Notes: a model not told the origin generated them from the sequence alone. DNA of 64,000 nucleotides from Thalassotalea sp. Sam97 (GCF_041379765.1 NZ_CP166919.1:2294001-2358000), one strand, 5' to 3'; shown: positions 9,674-19,154, counted from the first letter of the stretch. A program made the numbers and translations.

Positions 9674-10839
9674 TATTTGCCCTCCGCAGCAGCAACAACT
9701 TTCTCAGCCGCGTCAGTTAATGACTCAGCAGCAATAACGTTTACGTCAGAGCTAGCTAGAACTTCACGACCAGCTTCTGCGTTAGTACCTTCAAGACGTA
9801 CAACAACTGGTACTTTAACGCCTACTTCTTTAACAGCAGCGATGATACCTTCAGCGATCATGTCACAACGAACGATACCACCGAAGATGTTTACTAGAAC
9901 TGCTTTTACGTTGTCATCAGAAAGGATGATTTTGAATGCTTCAGCTACACGTTCTTTCGTTGCACCACCACCTACGTCTAGGAAGTTAGCAGGCTTACCG
10001 CCGTGTAGGTTTACGATGTCCATGGTACCCATAGCAAGACCAGCACCGTTAACCATACAACCAACGTTGCCGTCTAGCGCTACGTAGTTCAGTTCCCACT
10101 GAGCTGCGTGTGCTTCACGCTCGTCTTCTTGCGACGGATCGTGCATTTCACGGATTTTTGGTTGACGGTATAGAGCGTTTGAGTCAACGCCAATTTTGCC
10201 GTCTAGACAGTGAAGGTTACCAGCTTCTGTGATAACTAGTGGGTTGATTTCAAGTAGAGCAAAATCGTGATCGATGAACATGTTGCCAAGACCCATGAAG
10301 ATCTTAACAAATTGCTTCATTTGTACTGGGTTAAGACCTAGTTTGAAGCCTAACTCACGCGCTTGGTAAGCTTGTGGACCTACTAGTGGATCGATAGCAG
10401 CTTTGTGGATCAGGTGCGGAGTTTCCTCAGCAACCGTTTCAATATCCACACCACCTTCAGTTGATGCCATGAATACAACGCGACGTGTACCACGGTCAAC
10501 AACAGCACCAAGGTATAATTCGTTAGCGATGTCTGTGCAGCTTTCTACAAGAATTTTAGCAACTGGCTGACCGTTAGCGTCTGTTTGGTAAGTTACTAGG
10601 TTCTTACCTAACCAGTGTTGAGCGAACTCTTTGATTTCTTCTTTTGTTTTAACTAGCTTAACACCGCCAGCCTTACCGCGACCACCAGCGTGAACCTGAG
10701 CTTTTACAACCCACATATCACCGCCGATCTTATCGGCAGCCTCTGCAGCTTCTTGAGGGGTATCGCATGCGAAACCTTCAGAAACTGGTAAACCATATTC
10801 AGCGAATAATTGCTTCGCTTGATACTCATGCAAATTCAT
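9673..10839 (-). CDS. sucC: Succinyl-CoA synthetase beta subunit
   Basis: 388 residues from the ATG at 10839 (MNLHEYQAKQLF, the family's standard start); a TTG four codons upstream is rejected. It has an N-terminal ATP-grasp fold (KAQVHAGGRGKAGGVKL) and a C-terminal CoA-ligase-like domain (NIFGGIVRCDMIAEGI). It forms the heterotetramer with SucD, with a one-base TAATG overlap between the genes. In E. coli sucC follows sucB directly. Here it has its own upstream region, separated from sucB by 3.9 kb, so it must have an independent promoter. Confidence 0.98.
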   Translation of the reverse strand: MNLHEYQAKQLFAEYGLPVSEGFACDTPQEAAEAADKIGGDMWVVKAQVHAGGRGKAGGVKLVKTKEEIKEFAQHWLGKNLVTYQTDANGQPVAKILVESCTDIANELYLGAVVDRGTRRVVFMASTEGGVDIETVAEETPHLIHKAAIDPLVGPQAYQARELGFKLGLNPVQMKQFVKIFMGLGNMFIDHDFALLEINPLVITEAGNLHCLDGKIGVDSNALYRQPKIREMHDPSQEDEREAHAAQWELNYVALDGNVGCMVNGAGLAMGTMDIVNLHGGKPANFLDVGGGATKERVAEAFKIILSDDNVKAVLVNIFGGIVRCDMIAEGIIAAVKEVGVKVPVVVRLEGTNAEAGREVLASSDVNVIAAESLTDAAEKVVAAAEGK

Positions 10840-11395
10840 GGTGTTTCCCAATTGCTATTTGAAATGAACTTAGCGTAATCCATGTTCAACAACCTGTTTT
10901 TTGAACAATTTGTCGAGTAAATACACTAAACGATTATAATTTTGCCGTGATTATATAGATAAAGCATCAGGGTTTAAACCCCTGCTTGATAGATATGTAT
11001 TGAATCGCAAAAATGCTAACAAATATTAACAATCGATGCATACTTATCTGCTTCATAAGCATAAACTAGGCGGTAAGCGAATCACCAGACGCTTTGTAAT
11101 TAACCCTAGTAGCAAAGATAATGTTCACTACGGTGCCAAGCGCCACAATGAGTGCCAAGCGCCACAATGAGTGCCAACTATTAAGTAGCACCTAAAAATA
11201 ACACCTTCTAAACCAAGACGCTTAATGTTAATGGCTGATGCCTCAACCGGTAAAAACATCAAATCCTTCATCCACCATTTTGGACTATATTTTATCTATC
11301 TTGTGTTACCAAACGTTGTCAATATTTTTTACAAACCCAACTAGACCATCCCGACAACACCAAGCAACCCCCAGTTTTTAAAGGCTTTTTATTTT
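10840..11395. other. Divergent intergenic region upstream of sucC and the PEP-CTERM gene
   Basis: 556 bp without a credible gene. It must hold the promoter of sucCD, reading left. It contains a short tandem repeat at 11133-11177 (listed separately). The sigma-54 promoter of the rightward gene begins immediately after it. Confidence 0.55.
11133..11177. repeat. 19-bp tandem duplication
   Basis: The unit gtgccaagcgccacaatga occurs twice head to tail (11133-11151, 11152-11170), followed by a 7-base partial third copy (gtgccaa). Both full copies are identical, which suggests a recent slippage duplication. No function is evident. Confidence 0.9.
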
Positions 11396-11411
11396 TGGCA
11401 CATAGCTTGCT
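11396..11411 (+). promoter_or_regulatory. Sigma-54 (RpoN) promoter for the PEP-CTERM gene
   Basis: TGGCACATAGCTTGCT matches the RpoN consensus TGGCAC-N5-TTGCW exactly. The invariant GG (11397-11398) and GC (11409-11410) are 10 bases apart. Transcription would start near 11421-11423, giving a leader of about 110 bases before the ATG at 11534. PEP-CTERM genes are known in some bacteria to be controlled by the sigma-54 regulators PrsK/PrsR. Neither regulator is in this window. Confidence 0.8.
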
Positions 11412-11533
11412 TTACATACAGCGAGTGAATTTTATCGCAAATGTAAACAGTGCTCGATGGGTTGCCGATGCAGGCTTCAATAATACAAGGTACTTATTAC
11501 CCTTTGCTTAAGTTAAAAAGAACGAGGTATACA

Positions 11534-12334
11534 ATGTTTAAATCAATAAAAGGTATTGCGCTTGCTAGCACCGTCGGTTTATTCGCTGCAAGCGGCAGTG
11601 CCGCAGAAATCCTGATTGACGATTATTCTTTAGATCAATTTCAGGGAACGTTTTTAGGTAAAACTATTGGCTTTTTCGATGACGGTACTGGGCCCGTTGC
11701 GAACCAAGCTGGTGACGGTTCTAATAATGGTGCCATTGGTGGTTACCGTGATATCTATGTTGAACAAACGGGTGGGACTGGTAGTGTCGAGGTTGTAATT
11801 TCTGATGGTCGATTTAAAGCTAACGTAGAAGAGAACACTACAGGATTCGTTGCCATAACCTATGATGGCTCCTCTGTATTAGGTACAAATTGGCTGAATG
11901 GGGTAGATGCGGGCGGCATAATGGAGGACTTATCCGGTACAACAGGTATCTTGTTCGAAGACGTTTTTAATGATAGACCAGCGCCAGCATCAGTGAGTAT
12001 TTGGACATTTAATGGAGTGGATTATACGAAACATTCATATGACTTTGAAACTTCTGCCCTCAGTGGACAAGCTGATTTAGGTGATGCTAAGTATGACGCT
12101 TTTATTCCTTTCGCCAACTTTTCTAATTTCGGTACAATGAATTTAGCTAATGTTGGTGCTGTTCAGGCTACATTCAACGTCTACAATGACGGTACCGGTG
12201 ACCAAATAAGTTCGGTAGATCTTGGTATTGGTAGAGCAGTTGCTGTGCCCGAGCCCGTCAGCATAGCCCTGTTTGGTATGGGCTTATTAATGCTTGGTGG
12301 TGTAGCAAACCGTCGTCGCAAGCAGCAACAGTAA
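11534..12334 (+). CDS. PEP-CTERM sorting-domain exported protein
   Basis: 266 residues from the ATG at 11534, supported by GAGG upstream and an immediate signal peptide (MFKSIKGIALASTVGLFAAS...AAE). The upstream ATG at 11450 would bury the signal. The mature part is rich in G, D, N and T and looks like a beta-sandwich. The C-terminus (from residue 238) is the tripartite sorting signal: VPEP, a hydrophobic helix (IALFGMGLLMLGGV) and a basic tail (NRRRKQ). Such proteins are processed by exosortase and released with, or anchored to, exopolysaccharide. Function of the main domain unknown. It lies inside the split suc locus on the opposite strand, with its own promoter and terminator. Confidence 0.92.
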   Translation: MFKSIKGIALASTVGLFAASGSAAEILIDDYSLDQFQGTFLGKTIGFFDDGTGPVANQAGDGSNNGAIGGYRDIYVEQTGGTGSVEVVISDGRFKANVEENTTGFVAITYDGSSVLGTNWLNGVDAGGIMEDLSGTTGILFEDVFNDRPAPASVSIWTFNGVDYTKHSYDFETSALSGQADLGDAKYDAFIPFANFSNFGTMNLANVGAVQATFNVYNDGTGDQISSVDLGIGRAVAVPEPVSIALFGMGLLMLGGVANRRRKQQQ

Positions 12335-12362
12335 AAACCGTATAAATTTATTTTTACTACCA

Positions 12363-12393
12363 TTAGCCCCCTTAATATAAGGGGGCTAATTTT
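12363..12393 (+). terminator. Terminator after the PEP-CTERM gene
   Basis: Perfect 12-bp stem TTAGCCCCCTTA/TAAGGGGGCTAA (12363-12374 and 12378-12389), three-base loop, then TTTTA. Strong rho-independent terminator 28 bp after the stop codon. Confidence 0.9.
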
Positions 12394-12913
12394 ATGTCCT
12401 CTCAAAAACATCCAAAAACAACAGTACATTCCCCTAACCATACCCTATAGCGATTTAGTCATGTAGCGATTTAGTCATGGCTTGTTGTGGTTAGCTCTAG
12501 CTTTAAATAACATGAAAATCTTTATGAAAGCCTTTCCAGCTAAGAAAAATGACACAAAATATAATATACACTACCTAATAGACGCAGTGAGCAACTGTTC
12601 AGTGAGTTAACCAGTCTTATTGCCACTAAAACTTATGTTTAAGCACTTTGACTAAATACAACGACTAATACTTTGACTACTACGTAGTGAGATTACATTT
12701 GCAAAGATGATTACCACTAGCTAAACCCAAAGGTATGAACGTATAAGGAATTAAATGAAATTAAAACGCAGCTAAAAAACTAAGAAAACGCGACTAAGAA
12801 TCAAACGACTTTACCCATCGCCCCACCAACCTGAGAATCACTACCGACCTAGCAATCGCTAACAACAGTAGTGGAATTAGTAGAGCGCAGAGTCATAAAG
12901 TAAACACGGTCAA
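12394..12913. other. AT-rich intergenic region between convergent genes
   Basis: 520 bp, no gene recognised. It holds a perfect 16-bp tandem duplication (tagcgatttagtcatg at 12448-12463 and 12464-12479). The rest is AT-rich with many stops in all frames. Confidence 0.6.
12448..12479. repeat. 16-bp tandem duplication
   Basis: Two identical head-to-tail copies of tagcgatttagtcatg in the non-coding region after the PEP-CTERM gene. Function unknown; possibly slippage. Confidence 0.9.
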
Positions 12914-14152
12914 CTAAAACTTAGCACCAACCCAAAGCCAAAGTTTATCTGTGTCAACTTTACCAGCAAGCGTATCACCGGCATTATACTTTGCATACTT
13001 AATACCGGCGCTGTAATGCGTGGCAAAATTTTGCGAATACGATAGGTTGATTTCATCACCAAGATCGTCAATATCATTTAAAGACTCATCGGCTTGATAA
13101 TCATGGTAAATAAAGGCCATATTGCCGTGCCATACCGGTGCCGATACCGACAGATAAATATCTTCTAGGCCGTTGCTGGGGGTTGTCAGAAACTGATCGC
13201 TCCAACCATTAAATTTATGTAGTGTCGCAAGTGGGGTTGCAAACCCGTACATACCGTCATCGCTGCCAAGGAGTTCATAACCAAGCTTCACAGTGGCCAT
13301 AGCCAGCTTAGCGCCGAGTTCAAGGTTGACGTACTCAGCGTCATAATCACTGGTTGGATTTTCCGAAGATTGCGTCGCATACTCAGCTCGATAGCTAACA
13401 GGGATATCGTTAACGTTTGCCTTACCATCGAAGCTCAAACCGAAGGTATCCAAATCGTTACTGATGCCATTATCCACCTCCAGTAAATAGCCGTAGGCAA
13501 CAAACTTGCCATAACGGGCTTGATAGCCAACATTAATTAGGTGATCTCGTGAGTCGACATCTCGCTCGTCAGCAAAGATTCGATTGCGCTGGGTGATATA
13601 AGCGTAGGTTGCCGAAATGCCACTGTTTACATAGTTGACACTAAACGCATCAAACGTTTGTCTATCTTGTCGCCAACCTACATGACCAACAAAACGCTGG
13701 CCATCTAAAGCAATCACTTGTCGCCCCAATTTGGCGGTTAAACCTTTGCCTTTATATTGTAAAAAGCCTTGGTCAAGCTCGGTGGTATTAGGGTCGGCAA
13801 CCACCGAGTAAGCAGGGTTACTGCCCAGCGCATCGTTATAATTATCAACGGATAAAACATCGCGAGAGTCTTCAAATTCAATCACCGCATTAAAGCCGTG
13901 GTACGTTGCTGTTTGAAAATTTAATTGCGTACGTAACGTCAAGGCATCCGCATCTTTAAGCGCGTTATCTTGTTCAACGCGCTCATAGCGCAGTCTAAAA
14001 TCGACAAACGCCTTGTGTTCATTGTCGCTGGCAATCACAGGCTGACTTAAGAAAATCGGCAGTAAACCAATACTAGAAACATATAAGGTGAGGTTTTTAC
14101 ATGTTAAATGACGTGATGGTTGGGTCGTATATTTCGAATTAGAAGTATTCAT
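12914..14152 (-). CDS. Outer-membrane beta-barrel porin (alginate-export-like)
   Basis: 412 residues. The N-terminal hydrophobic segment ending in PVIASDN reads as a signal peptide, somewhat long. The mature part alternates short amphipathic strands: FVDFRLRYERVEQ, ADALTLRTQLNFQTATYHGFNAVIEFED, LTAKLGRQVIALDGQRFVG. It ends in F (LWVGAKF), as outer-membrane barrels do. The opening pattern resembles the Alginate_exp porin family, which moves polysaccharide or small solutes. AGGAGA precedes the start. No cytoplasmic partner lies nearby. Family-level call is fairly secure; substrate unknown. Confidence 0.8.
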   Translation of the reverse strand: MNTSNSKYTTQPSRHLTCKNLTLYVSSIGLLPIFLSQPVIASDNEHKAFVDFRLRYERVEQDNALKDADALTLRTQLNFQTATYHGFNAVIEFEDSRDVLSVDNYNDALGSNPAYSVVADPNTTELDQGFLQYKGKGLTAKLGRQVIALDGQRFVGHVGWRQDRQTFDAFSVNYVNSGISATYAYITQRNRIFADERDVDSRDHLINVGYQARYGKFVAYGYLLEVDNGISNDLDTFGLSFDGKANVNDIPVSYRAEYATQSSENPTSDYDAEYVNLELGAKLAMATVKLGYELLGSDDGMYGFATPLATLHKFNGWSDQFLTTPSNGLEDIYLSVSAPVWHGNMAFIYHDYQADESLNDIDDLGDEINLSYSQNFATHYSAGIKYAKYNAGDTLAGKVDTDKLWLWVGAKF

Positions 14153-14429
14153 CGGTGACGTTCTCCTGGACTTCGCACAAATGCGTAGAATTACTCACAC
14201 AGCCTGTCAGAACGATCAAATGAAGCTTTTACGATAAACGTATTTTCGCCCATTGAACAAGGCTTTGTCGCAATTTATAAGGAAAACTTAGTACAAGAAT
14301 TGGAAAACAACCACATTAAGCAGCTATAACTCTCGACGCACATCATTACCTGAGGATAATAAAAATGCCGGTTAGCAATAACGTGAAGCTAATGACCGCA
14401 TGATTTAGCAAATTATCGGATCTGCACAG

Positions 14430-14606
14430 TTACGTATTGCTCTCCTGATCAACCTGCTCTACTGACTTGGCTTGTTCGCTTTCAGCGGCCATTTTTGCCC
14501 GCTCCGCTTTAGAAATATATTTGGGCTTATTGCTTTTATGCAGTTTGGCATTGGCCTTTTTCTGTTTCGCTAATAACGTCGACTTTATCTTTTTCTTTCG
14601 GTTCAT
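14430..14606 (-). CDS. DUF2986 family small basic protein
   Basis: 58 residues from the ATG at 14606 (MNRKKKIKSTLLAKQKKANAK), preceded by AGGGAT; a start eight codons upstream is rejected. Very lysine-rich N-terminal half, then SNKPKYISKAERAKMAAE and an acidic tail. This is the pattern I recall for DUF2986 in Shewanella, Vibrio and relatives. The lysine richness hints at nucleic-acid or ribosome contact, as inference. It sits after the sucB terminator. Confidence 0.75.
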   Translation of the reverse strand: MNRKKKIKSTLLAKQKKANAKLHKSNKPKYISKAERAKMAAESEQAKSVEQVDQESNT

Positions 14607-14662
14607 AATGAATCCCTCAACATGGTGCATTGTGAAGATTTGCCACCATGCAAATAATAAAA

Positions 14663-14695
14663 AACGCGCTACTGTTACCAGAAGCGCGTTTGATT
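14663..14695 (-). terminator. Terminator after sucB
   Basis: Stem AACGCGCT/AGCGCGTT (14663-14670 and 14683-14690), followed on the minus strand by a T-run (the A-run at 14655-14662 region). It lies within 65 bp of the sucB stop and shows that the sucAB transcript ends here rather than continuing into sucCD. Confidence 0.85.
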
Positions 14696-14727
14696 ATACA
14701 CTTTATACGTAGCTAATGCGTAAGCAA

Positions 14728-16203
14728 TTAGATATCAAGCAATAAGCGAGCTGGATCTTCTAGAAGTTCTTTAATCGTTACTAGGAAGCCTACCGACTCT
14801 TTACCATCGATTAGACGGTGATCATAAGACAGCGCTAGGTACATCATAGGACGAATTTCAACTTTACCATCGATTGCAACTGGGCGGTCTTGGATTTTGT
14901 GCATACCAAGAATAGCCGTTTGCGGTAGATTGATAATTGGCGTTGAAATCAATGAGCCAAACACACCACCGTTCGTGATAGTGAAGTTACCACCTTGCAT
15001 GTCGTCCATGGTTAGCTTGCCATCACGACCTTTAATCGCTAGGTCTTTAATGCCCTTCTCAATACCGGCCATGCTAAGTGTGTCAGCATCACGAAGTACT
15101 GGTGTTACCAAACCGCGTGGTGTAGAAACAGCAATAGAGATATCAAAGAAGTTGTGGTAAACGATGTCATCACCATCGATTGACGCGTTTACTGAAGGGA
15201 AGCGTTTTAATGCTTCTGTTACCGCTTTAACGTAGAACGACATAAAGCCTAAACGAGTATCGTGAGTCTTCTCGAATAAGTCTTTGTATTGCTTACGAAG
15301 TTCCATAATAGGCTTCATATCAACTTCGTTAAACGTGGTTAACATGGCCGTTGAGTTCTTCGCTTCTAGTAAGCGGTTAGCAATGGTCTTACGTAAACGT
15401 GTCATCGGTACACGTTTTTGGCTACGCTCGCCTGATGCAACAACTGGCGCTGTTGCAGGTGCTTTAGGTGCTGCCGCTGGTGCTTTCGCTGCAGCAAGGT
15501 GTGCTTCAACGTCTTCCTTGCTGATGCGACCGCCTTTGCCCGTGCCTTTTACTTGGCTCGCTGATAAACCATTCTCGGTTAATAGACGACGTACTGACGG
15601 TGACGCGATCTCATCGCCTGACTCTTCTTGCGCTGACTCTGCTGCTGCCGCAGGAGCCGACACTGCACCGGCGTTCATTTGACCGATTACTTGCTCACCT
15701 AGTACGGTTTCGCCTTCAGCGAATAAGATCTTACCAATAACGCCGTCTTCTTGTGCTGGTACTTCTAACACAACCTTGTCCGTTTCAATATCAACAAGAT
15801 TTTGATCGCGAGTAACCACTTCACCTTCCGCTACGTGCCAGGTAGAAATCGTTGCATCAGCAACTGACTCTGGCAATACCGGTACGATGATATCAATCAC
15901 TTTCGCGGATGCGGTATTCGCAGGTGCTGCAGCTGGCTTTTCAGTTGCTGGCGCTGCTGCCGCATCACCTTCAGATAGCATACCAATTACTTGCTCACCT
16001 AATACGGTTGCACCTTCGTCTTCATTGATTGCCGTGATAACACCGGCAGTTGGTGCAGGTACTTCTAAAACCACTTTATCGGTTTCGATATCAACCAAGA
16101 TTTGGTCACGTTCAACTTTATCACCGACTTTTACGTGCCATGTTGCAACACTGGCGTCTGCTACCGACTCAGGTAAAACAGGAACTTTAATTTCAGTTGT
16201 CAT
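14728..16203 (-). CDS. sucB: Dihydrolipoyllysine succinyltransferase (E2o) with two lipoyl domains
   Basis: 491 residues, longer than the roughly 405 of E. coli SucB because the lipoyl domain is duplicated. Lipoyl domain 1 covers about residues 3-77 with the lipoyl-lysine K43 in IETDKVVLEV. Lipoyl domain 2 covers about 103-177 with K143 in the same motif, offset by exactly 100 residues. Ala/Pro-rich linkers join them to a peripheral subunit-binding domain (ASPSVRRLLTENGL...) and the catalytic core, where H462 and D466 lie in DHRLIDG. It transfers succinyl groups to CoA in the 2-oxoglutarate dehydrogenase complex. It follows sucA by 23 bp. Confidence 0.97.
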   Translation of the reverse strand: MTTEIKVPVLPESVADASVATWHVKVGDKVERDQILVDIETDKVVLEVPAPTAGVITAINEDEGATVLGEQVIGMLSEGDAAAAPATEKPAAAPANTASAKVIDIIVPVLPESVADATISTWHVAEGEVVTRDQNLVDIETDKVVLEVPAQEDGVIGKILFAEGETVLGEQVIGQMNAGAVSAPAAAAESAQEESGDEIASPSVRRLLTENGLSASQVKGTGKGGRISKEDVEAHLAAAKAPAAAPKAPATAPVVASGERSQKRVPMTRLRKTIANRLLEAKNSTAMLTTFNEVDMKPIMELRKQYKDLFEKTHDTRLGFMSFYVKAVTEALKRFPSVNASIDGDDIVYHNFFDISIAVSTPRGLVTPVLRDADTLSMAGIEKGIKDLAIKGRDGKLTMDDMQGGNFTITNGGVFGSLISTPIINLPQTAILGMHKIQDRPVAIDGKVEIRPMMYLALSYDHRLIDGKESVGFLVTIKELLEDPARLLLDI

Positions 16204-16226
16204 TTTTATTCCTTAACTAAAACTTT

Positions 16227-19025
16227 TTATAACGTTAACGCATCATGAACTAATGCTTGTTGTTCTTTCACATGCAAAGACGCATAACCACATGCCGGAG
16301 CTGCGGATGGCTTACGACCAGCGTAGATCAGAGGCGCACTATCGCCAATGGCATTACGGAAATTGTGTTGTGAACAATACCATGCGCCTTGGTTTTGTGG
16401 CTCTTCCTGGCACCAAACGTAATCTTTGGCGTTTGGATACTGAGCGATAACGTCTTTTAATTCTGCTTCAGGGAATGGGTAAAGCTGTTCGATACGAACA
16501 ATCGCCACATTCGTCTGTTCATTTTTACGACGTTGATCAAGTAATTCGTAGTAAACTTTACCCGAACACATCACAACGCGTTCAACATTTTCAGGCTTGA
16601 TATCATCAATCTCGCCGATAACATTGTGGTAAGTGCCTTCCGCTAGCTCTTCTAATGAAGAAACCGCTAACGGGTGACGCAATAATGATTTAGGTGACAT
16701 GACGATCAGTGGACGACGCATTGGGCGCACCACTTGACGACGCAACATGTTAAATACCTGTGCTGGCGTAGAAGGAACACAAACTTGCATATTGTGATCT
16801 GCACAAAGTTGCAAGAATCGCTCTAGACGAGCCGATGAATGCTCCGGACCTTGACCTTCGTAACCGTGTGGCAACAATACCGTTAAGCCACATAAACGGC
16901 CCCACTTTTGCTCACCTGATGATAAGAACTGATCAAACACCACTTGTGCACCGTTGGCAAAATCACCGAACTGCGCTTCCCAAATGGTTAAACCACGAGG
17001 CTCTGCTGTTGCGTAACCGTATTCAAACGCTAATACCGCAACTTCCGACAGTACCGAGTCATAAACCTCAAATGGGCCTTGTTGCTCGTTTAAGTTTTGC
17101 AGTGGCAAATACGTCGATGCGTCATTTTGATTATGCAATACCGCATGACGGTGGAAGAAGGTACCACGACCAGCATCTTGACCGGTAATACGCACACGCT
17201 CACCACCATCAACAATCGTCGCGTACGCTAGGTTTTCGGCAAACCCCCAATCAAGCAGCTTTTCACCGGTAGCCATCTTTAAGCGATCGTCATAAATCTT
17301 CTTAACACGAGAATGAACTTTATGATCTTCTGGGTACTCAGTGATGGCCTTAGCAAGTGATTTTAACTTATCTAGGTTGATTTCTTTGTCGTAAGCATCA
17401 TCCCAGTTGTGACCTAAATATGGAGTCCAATCTACCGAATGCTCGGTCATTGGGCGCCACTGCTCTACCGTACACTGACCTTCGTCAAGTAACTTACGGT
17501 AGTAGTTCACAAAGTCTTTATTTTCAGCTTCAGAAACCACGTTTTCTGCTACTAACTTGTCAGCATACAGTTGACGAGGCGTCGGGTGCTTCTTAATTTT
17601 TTGATACATCAACGGCTGAGTTGCATTCGGCTCATCCGCTTCGTTATGGCCGTGACGACGGTAACAAACCAAATCAATGACTACGTCGCGCTTAAACTTA
17701 TTGCGATAATCAACCGCAATTTGTGACGCTAAGATAACGGCTTCTGGATCATCGGCATTCACGTGCAGGATTGGCGCCTGAACCATTTTGGCGATATCAG
17801 TACAGTATTCCGTTGAACGCGTGTCTTCTTGTTTCGATGTGGTAAAACCAACTTGGTTATTCACCACGATACGAATCGTACCGCCTACCTTATAAGCACG
17901 TGCTTGTGACATGTTAAAGGTTTCTTGTACCACACCTTGACCCGCAATGGCTGAGTCACCGTGAATGGTGATCGGTAAGACTAAATCGCCTTTATCACAG
18001 TCACGGCGATCAAGACGCGCACGTACCGAACCAATAACGACCGGATTAACGATTTCTAAGTGTGACGGGTTAAACGCTAGCGCTAAATGGACATTACCAC
18101 CTGGGGTAACAAAATCAGACGAGTAACCTTGGTGGTACTTAACATCACCAGAGCCAATTTGATCGACTTTACCAGCGAACTCATCAAACAACTTGCTTGG
18201 GTTTTTACCCATCACATTGATCAATACGTTCAAACGACCACGGTGTGCCATACCTAGCACGACCTCTTTGGTGCCGTGCTCACCTGCGCGAGTAACGATT
18301 TGCTTAAGCATTGGAATTAAGCTGTCACCGCCTTCTAGTGAGAAACGTTTTGCACCAGGGAATTTTGCACCTAAGTATTTTTCTAGGCCATCGGCTGCAA
18401 TCAAGTCTTTTAAGATGTCTTTTTTCAACTCAGTTGAAAAGCTTGCGGTTGAACGCACACTTTCAAGACGTTGCTGTAACCAACGCTTTTCGGTCGTTGA
18501 GGTGATGTGCATGTACTCTGCGCCAATTGAACCACAGTAGGTTTGTTTTAGCGTGTTGTAGATATCACCTAACTTCATCGACTCTTGGCCTACTGCCAAA
18601 GAACCAACATTAAACTCTTTATCAAACTCTGACTTTGATAAGTCGTGATGTGATAATTCCAAATCACGTACGCGTTCTCGCTGCCATAAACCCAACGGGT
18701 CTAAGTTAGCGTTTTGGTGACCGCGGTAACGATAAGAGTTAATCAACTGCAATACACGTACTTGCTTAGCATCAGCTTCAGAGCTTACTGCTACTTGCTT
18801 AACGTTTTGTTTTGCCAATTGACGAAACTCATCACGGATAACCGAGTGATTGGTTTCTACATCAACACCATCTACTTTGGGAAGCTCGTCAAAAATCTTG
18901 CGCCACTCATCAGAGACTGAGTGAGCGTTTTCAAGATACGCTTCGTATAGCTCTTCAATATAAGCAGCGTTATTACCACTTAAATGGGAAGACTCTAACC
19001 AAGCCTTCATTGCACCTTCTGGCAT
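16227..19025 (-). CDS. sucA: 2-oxoglutarate dehydrogenase E1 component
   Basis: 932 residues, matching the family. The N-terminal E2-binding stretch (MKAWLESSHLSGNNAAYIEELYEAYL) is present. The thiamine-diphosphate-binding and transketolase-like domains follow (GMAHRGRLNVLINVMGK, HGDSAIAGQGVVQETFNMSQ, YRRHGHNEADEPNATQP). It decarboxylates 2-oxoglutarate and reductively succinylates the SucB lipoyl lysine. First gene of the sucAB unit. A hairpin downstream of sdhB separates it from the sdh operon. Confidence 0.98.
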   Translation of the reverse strand: MPEGAMKAWLESSHLSGNNAAYIEELYEAYLENAHSVSDEWRKIFDELPKVDGVDVETNHSVIRDEFRQLAKQNVKQVAVSSEADAKQVRVLQLINSYRYRGHQNANLDPLGLWQRERVRDLELSHHDLSKSEFDKEFNVGSLAVGQESMKLGDIYNTLKQTYCGSIGAEYMHITSTTEKRWLQQRLESVRSTASFSTELKKDILKDLIAADGLEKYLGAKFPGAKRFSLEGGDSLIPMLKQIVTRAGEHGTKEVVLGMAHRGRLNVLINVMGKNPSKLFDEFAGKVDQIGSGDVKYHQGYSSDFVTPGGNVHLALAFNPSHLEIVNPVVIGSVRARLDRRDCDKGDLVLPITIHGDSAIAGQGVVQETFNMSQARAYKVGGTIRIVVNNQVGFTTSKQEDTRSTEYCTDIAKMVQAPILHVNADDPEAVILASQIAVDYRNKFKRDVVIDLVCYRRHGHNEADEPNATQPLMYQKIKKHPTPRQLYADKLVAENVVSEAENKDFVNYYRKLLDEGQCTVEQWRPMTEHSVDWTPYLGHNWDDAYDKEINLDKLKSLAKAITEYPEDHKVHSRVKKIYDDRLKMATGEKLLDWGFAENLAYATIVDGGERVRITGQDAGRGTFFHRHAVLHNQNDASTYLPLQNLNEQQGPFEVYDSVLSEVAVLAFEYGYATAEPRGLTIWEAQFGDFANGAQVVFDQFLSSGEQKWGRLCGLTVLLPHGYEGQGPEHSSARLERFLQLCADHNMQVCVPSTPAQVFNMLRRQVVRPMRRPLIVMSPKSLLRHPLAVSSLEELAEGTYHNVIGEIDDIKPENVERVVMCSGKVYYELLDQRRKNEQTNVAIVRIEQLYPFPEAELKDVIAQYPNAKDYVWCQEEPQNQGAWYCSQHNFRNAIGDSAPLIYAGRKPSAAPACGYASLHVKEQQALVHDALTL

Positions 19026-19154
19026 TGCCTAATCCTATGTATTGGTAGACTAAATTGTTTCAAGCATGATCTCTATCATGCTCACATGAATTGACTGAAG
19101 ATAACACAGTGTTAGCCAAAAGCTAACGGGATGTTATTCGCCAACTCAGAAAAA

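Noticed and set aside
15284..15682. 132-codon ORF on the plus strand opposite sucB
   Set aside because: Ala-rich antisense shadow of the linker and core of sucB.
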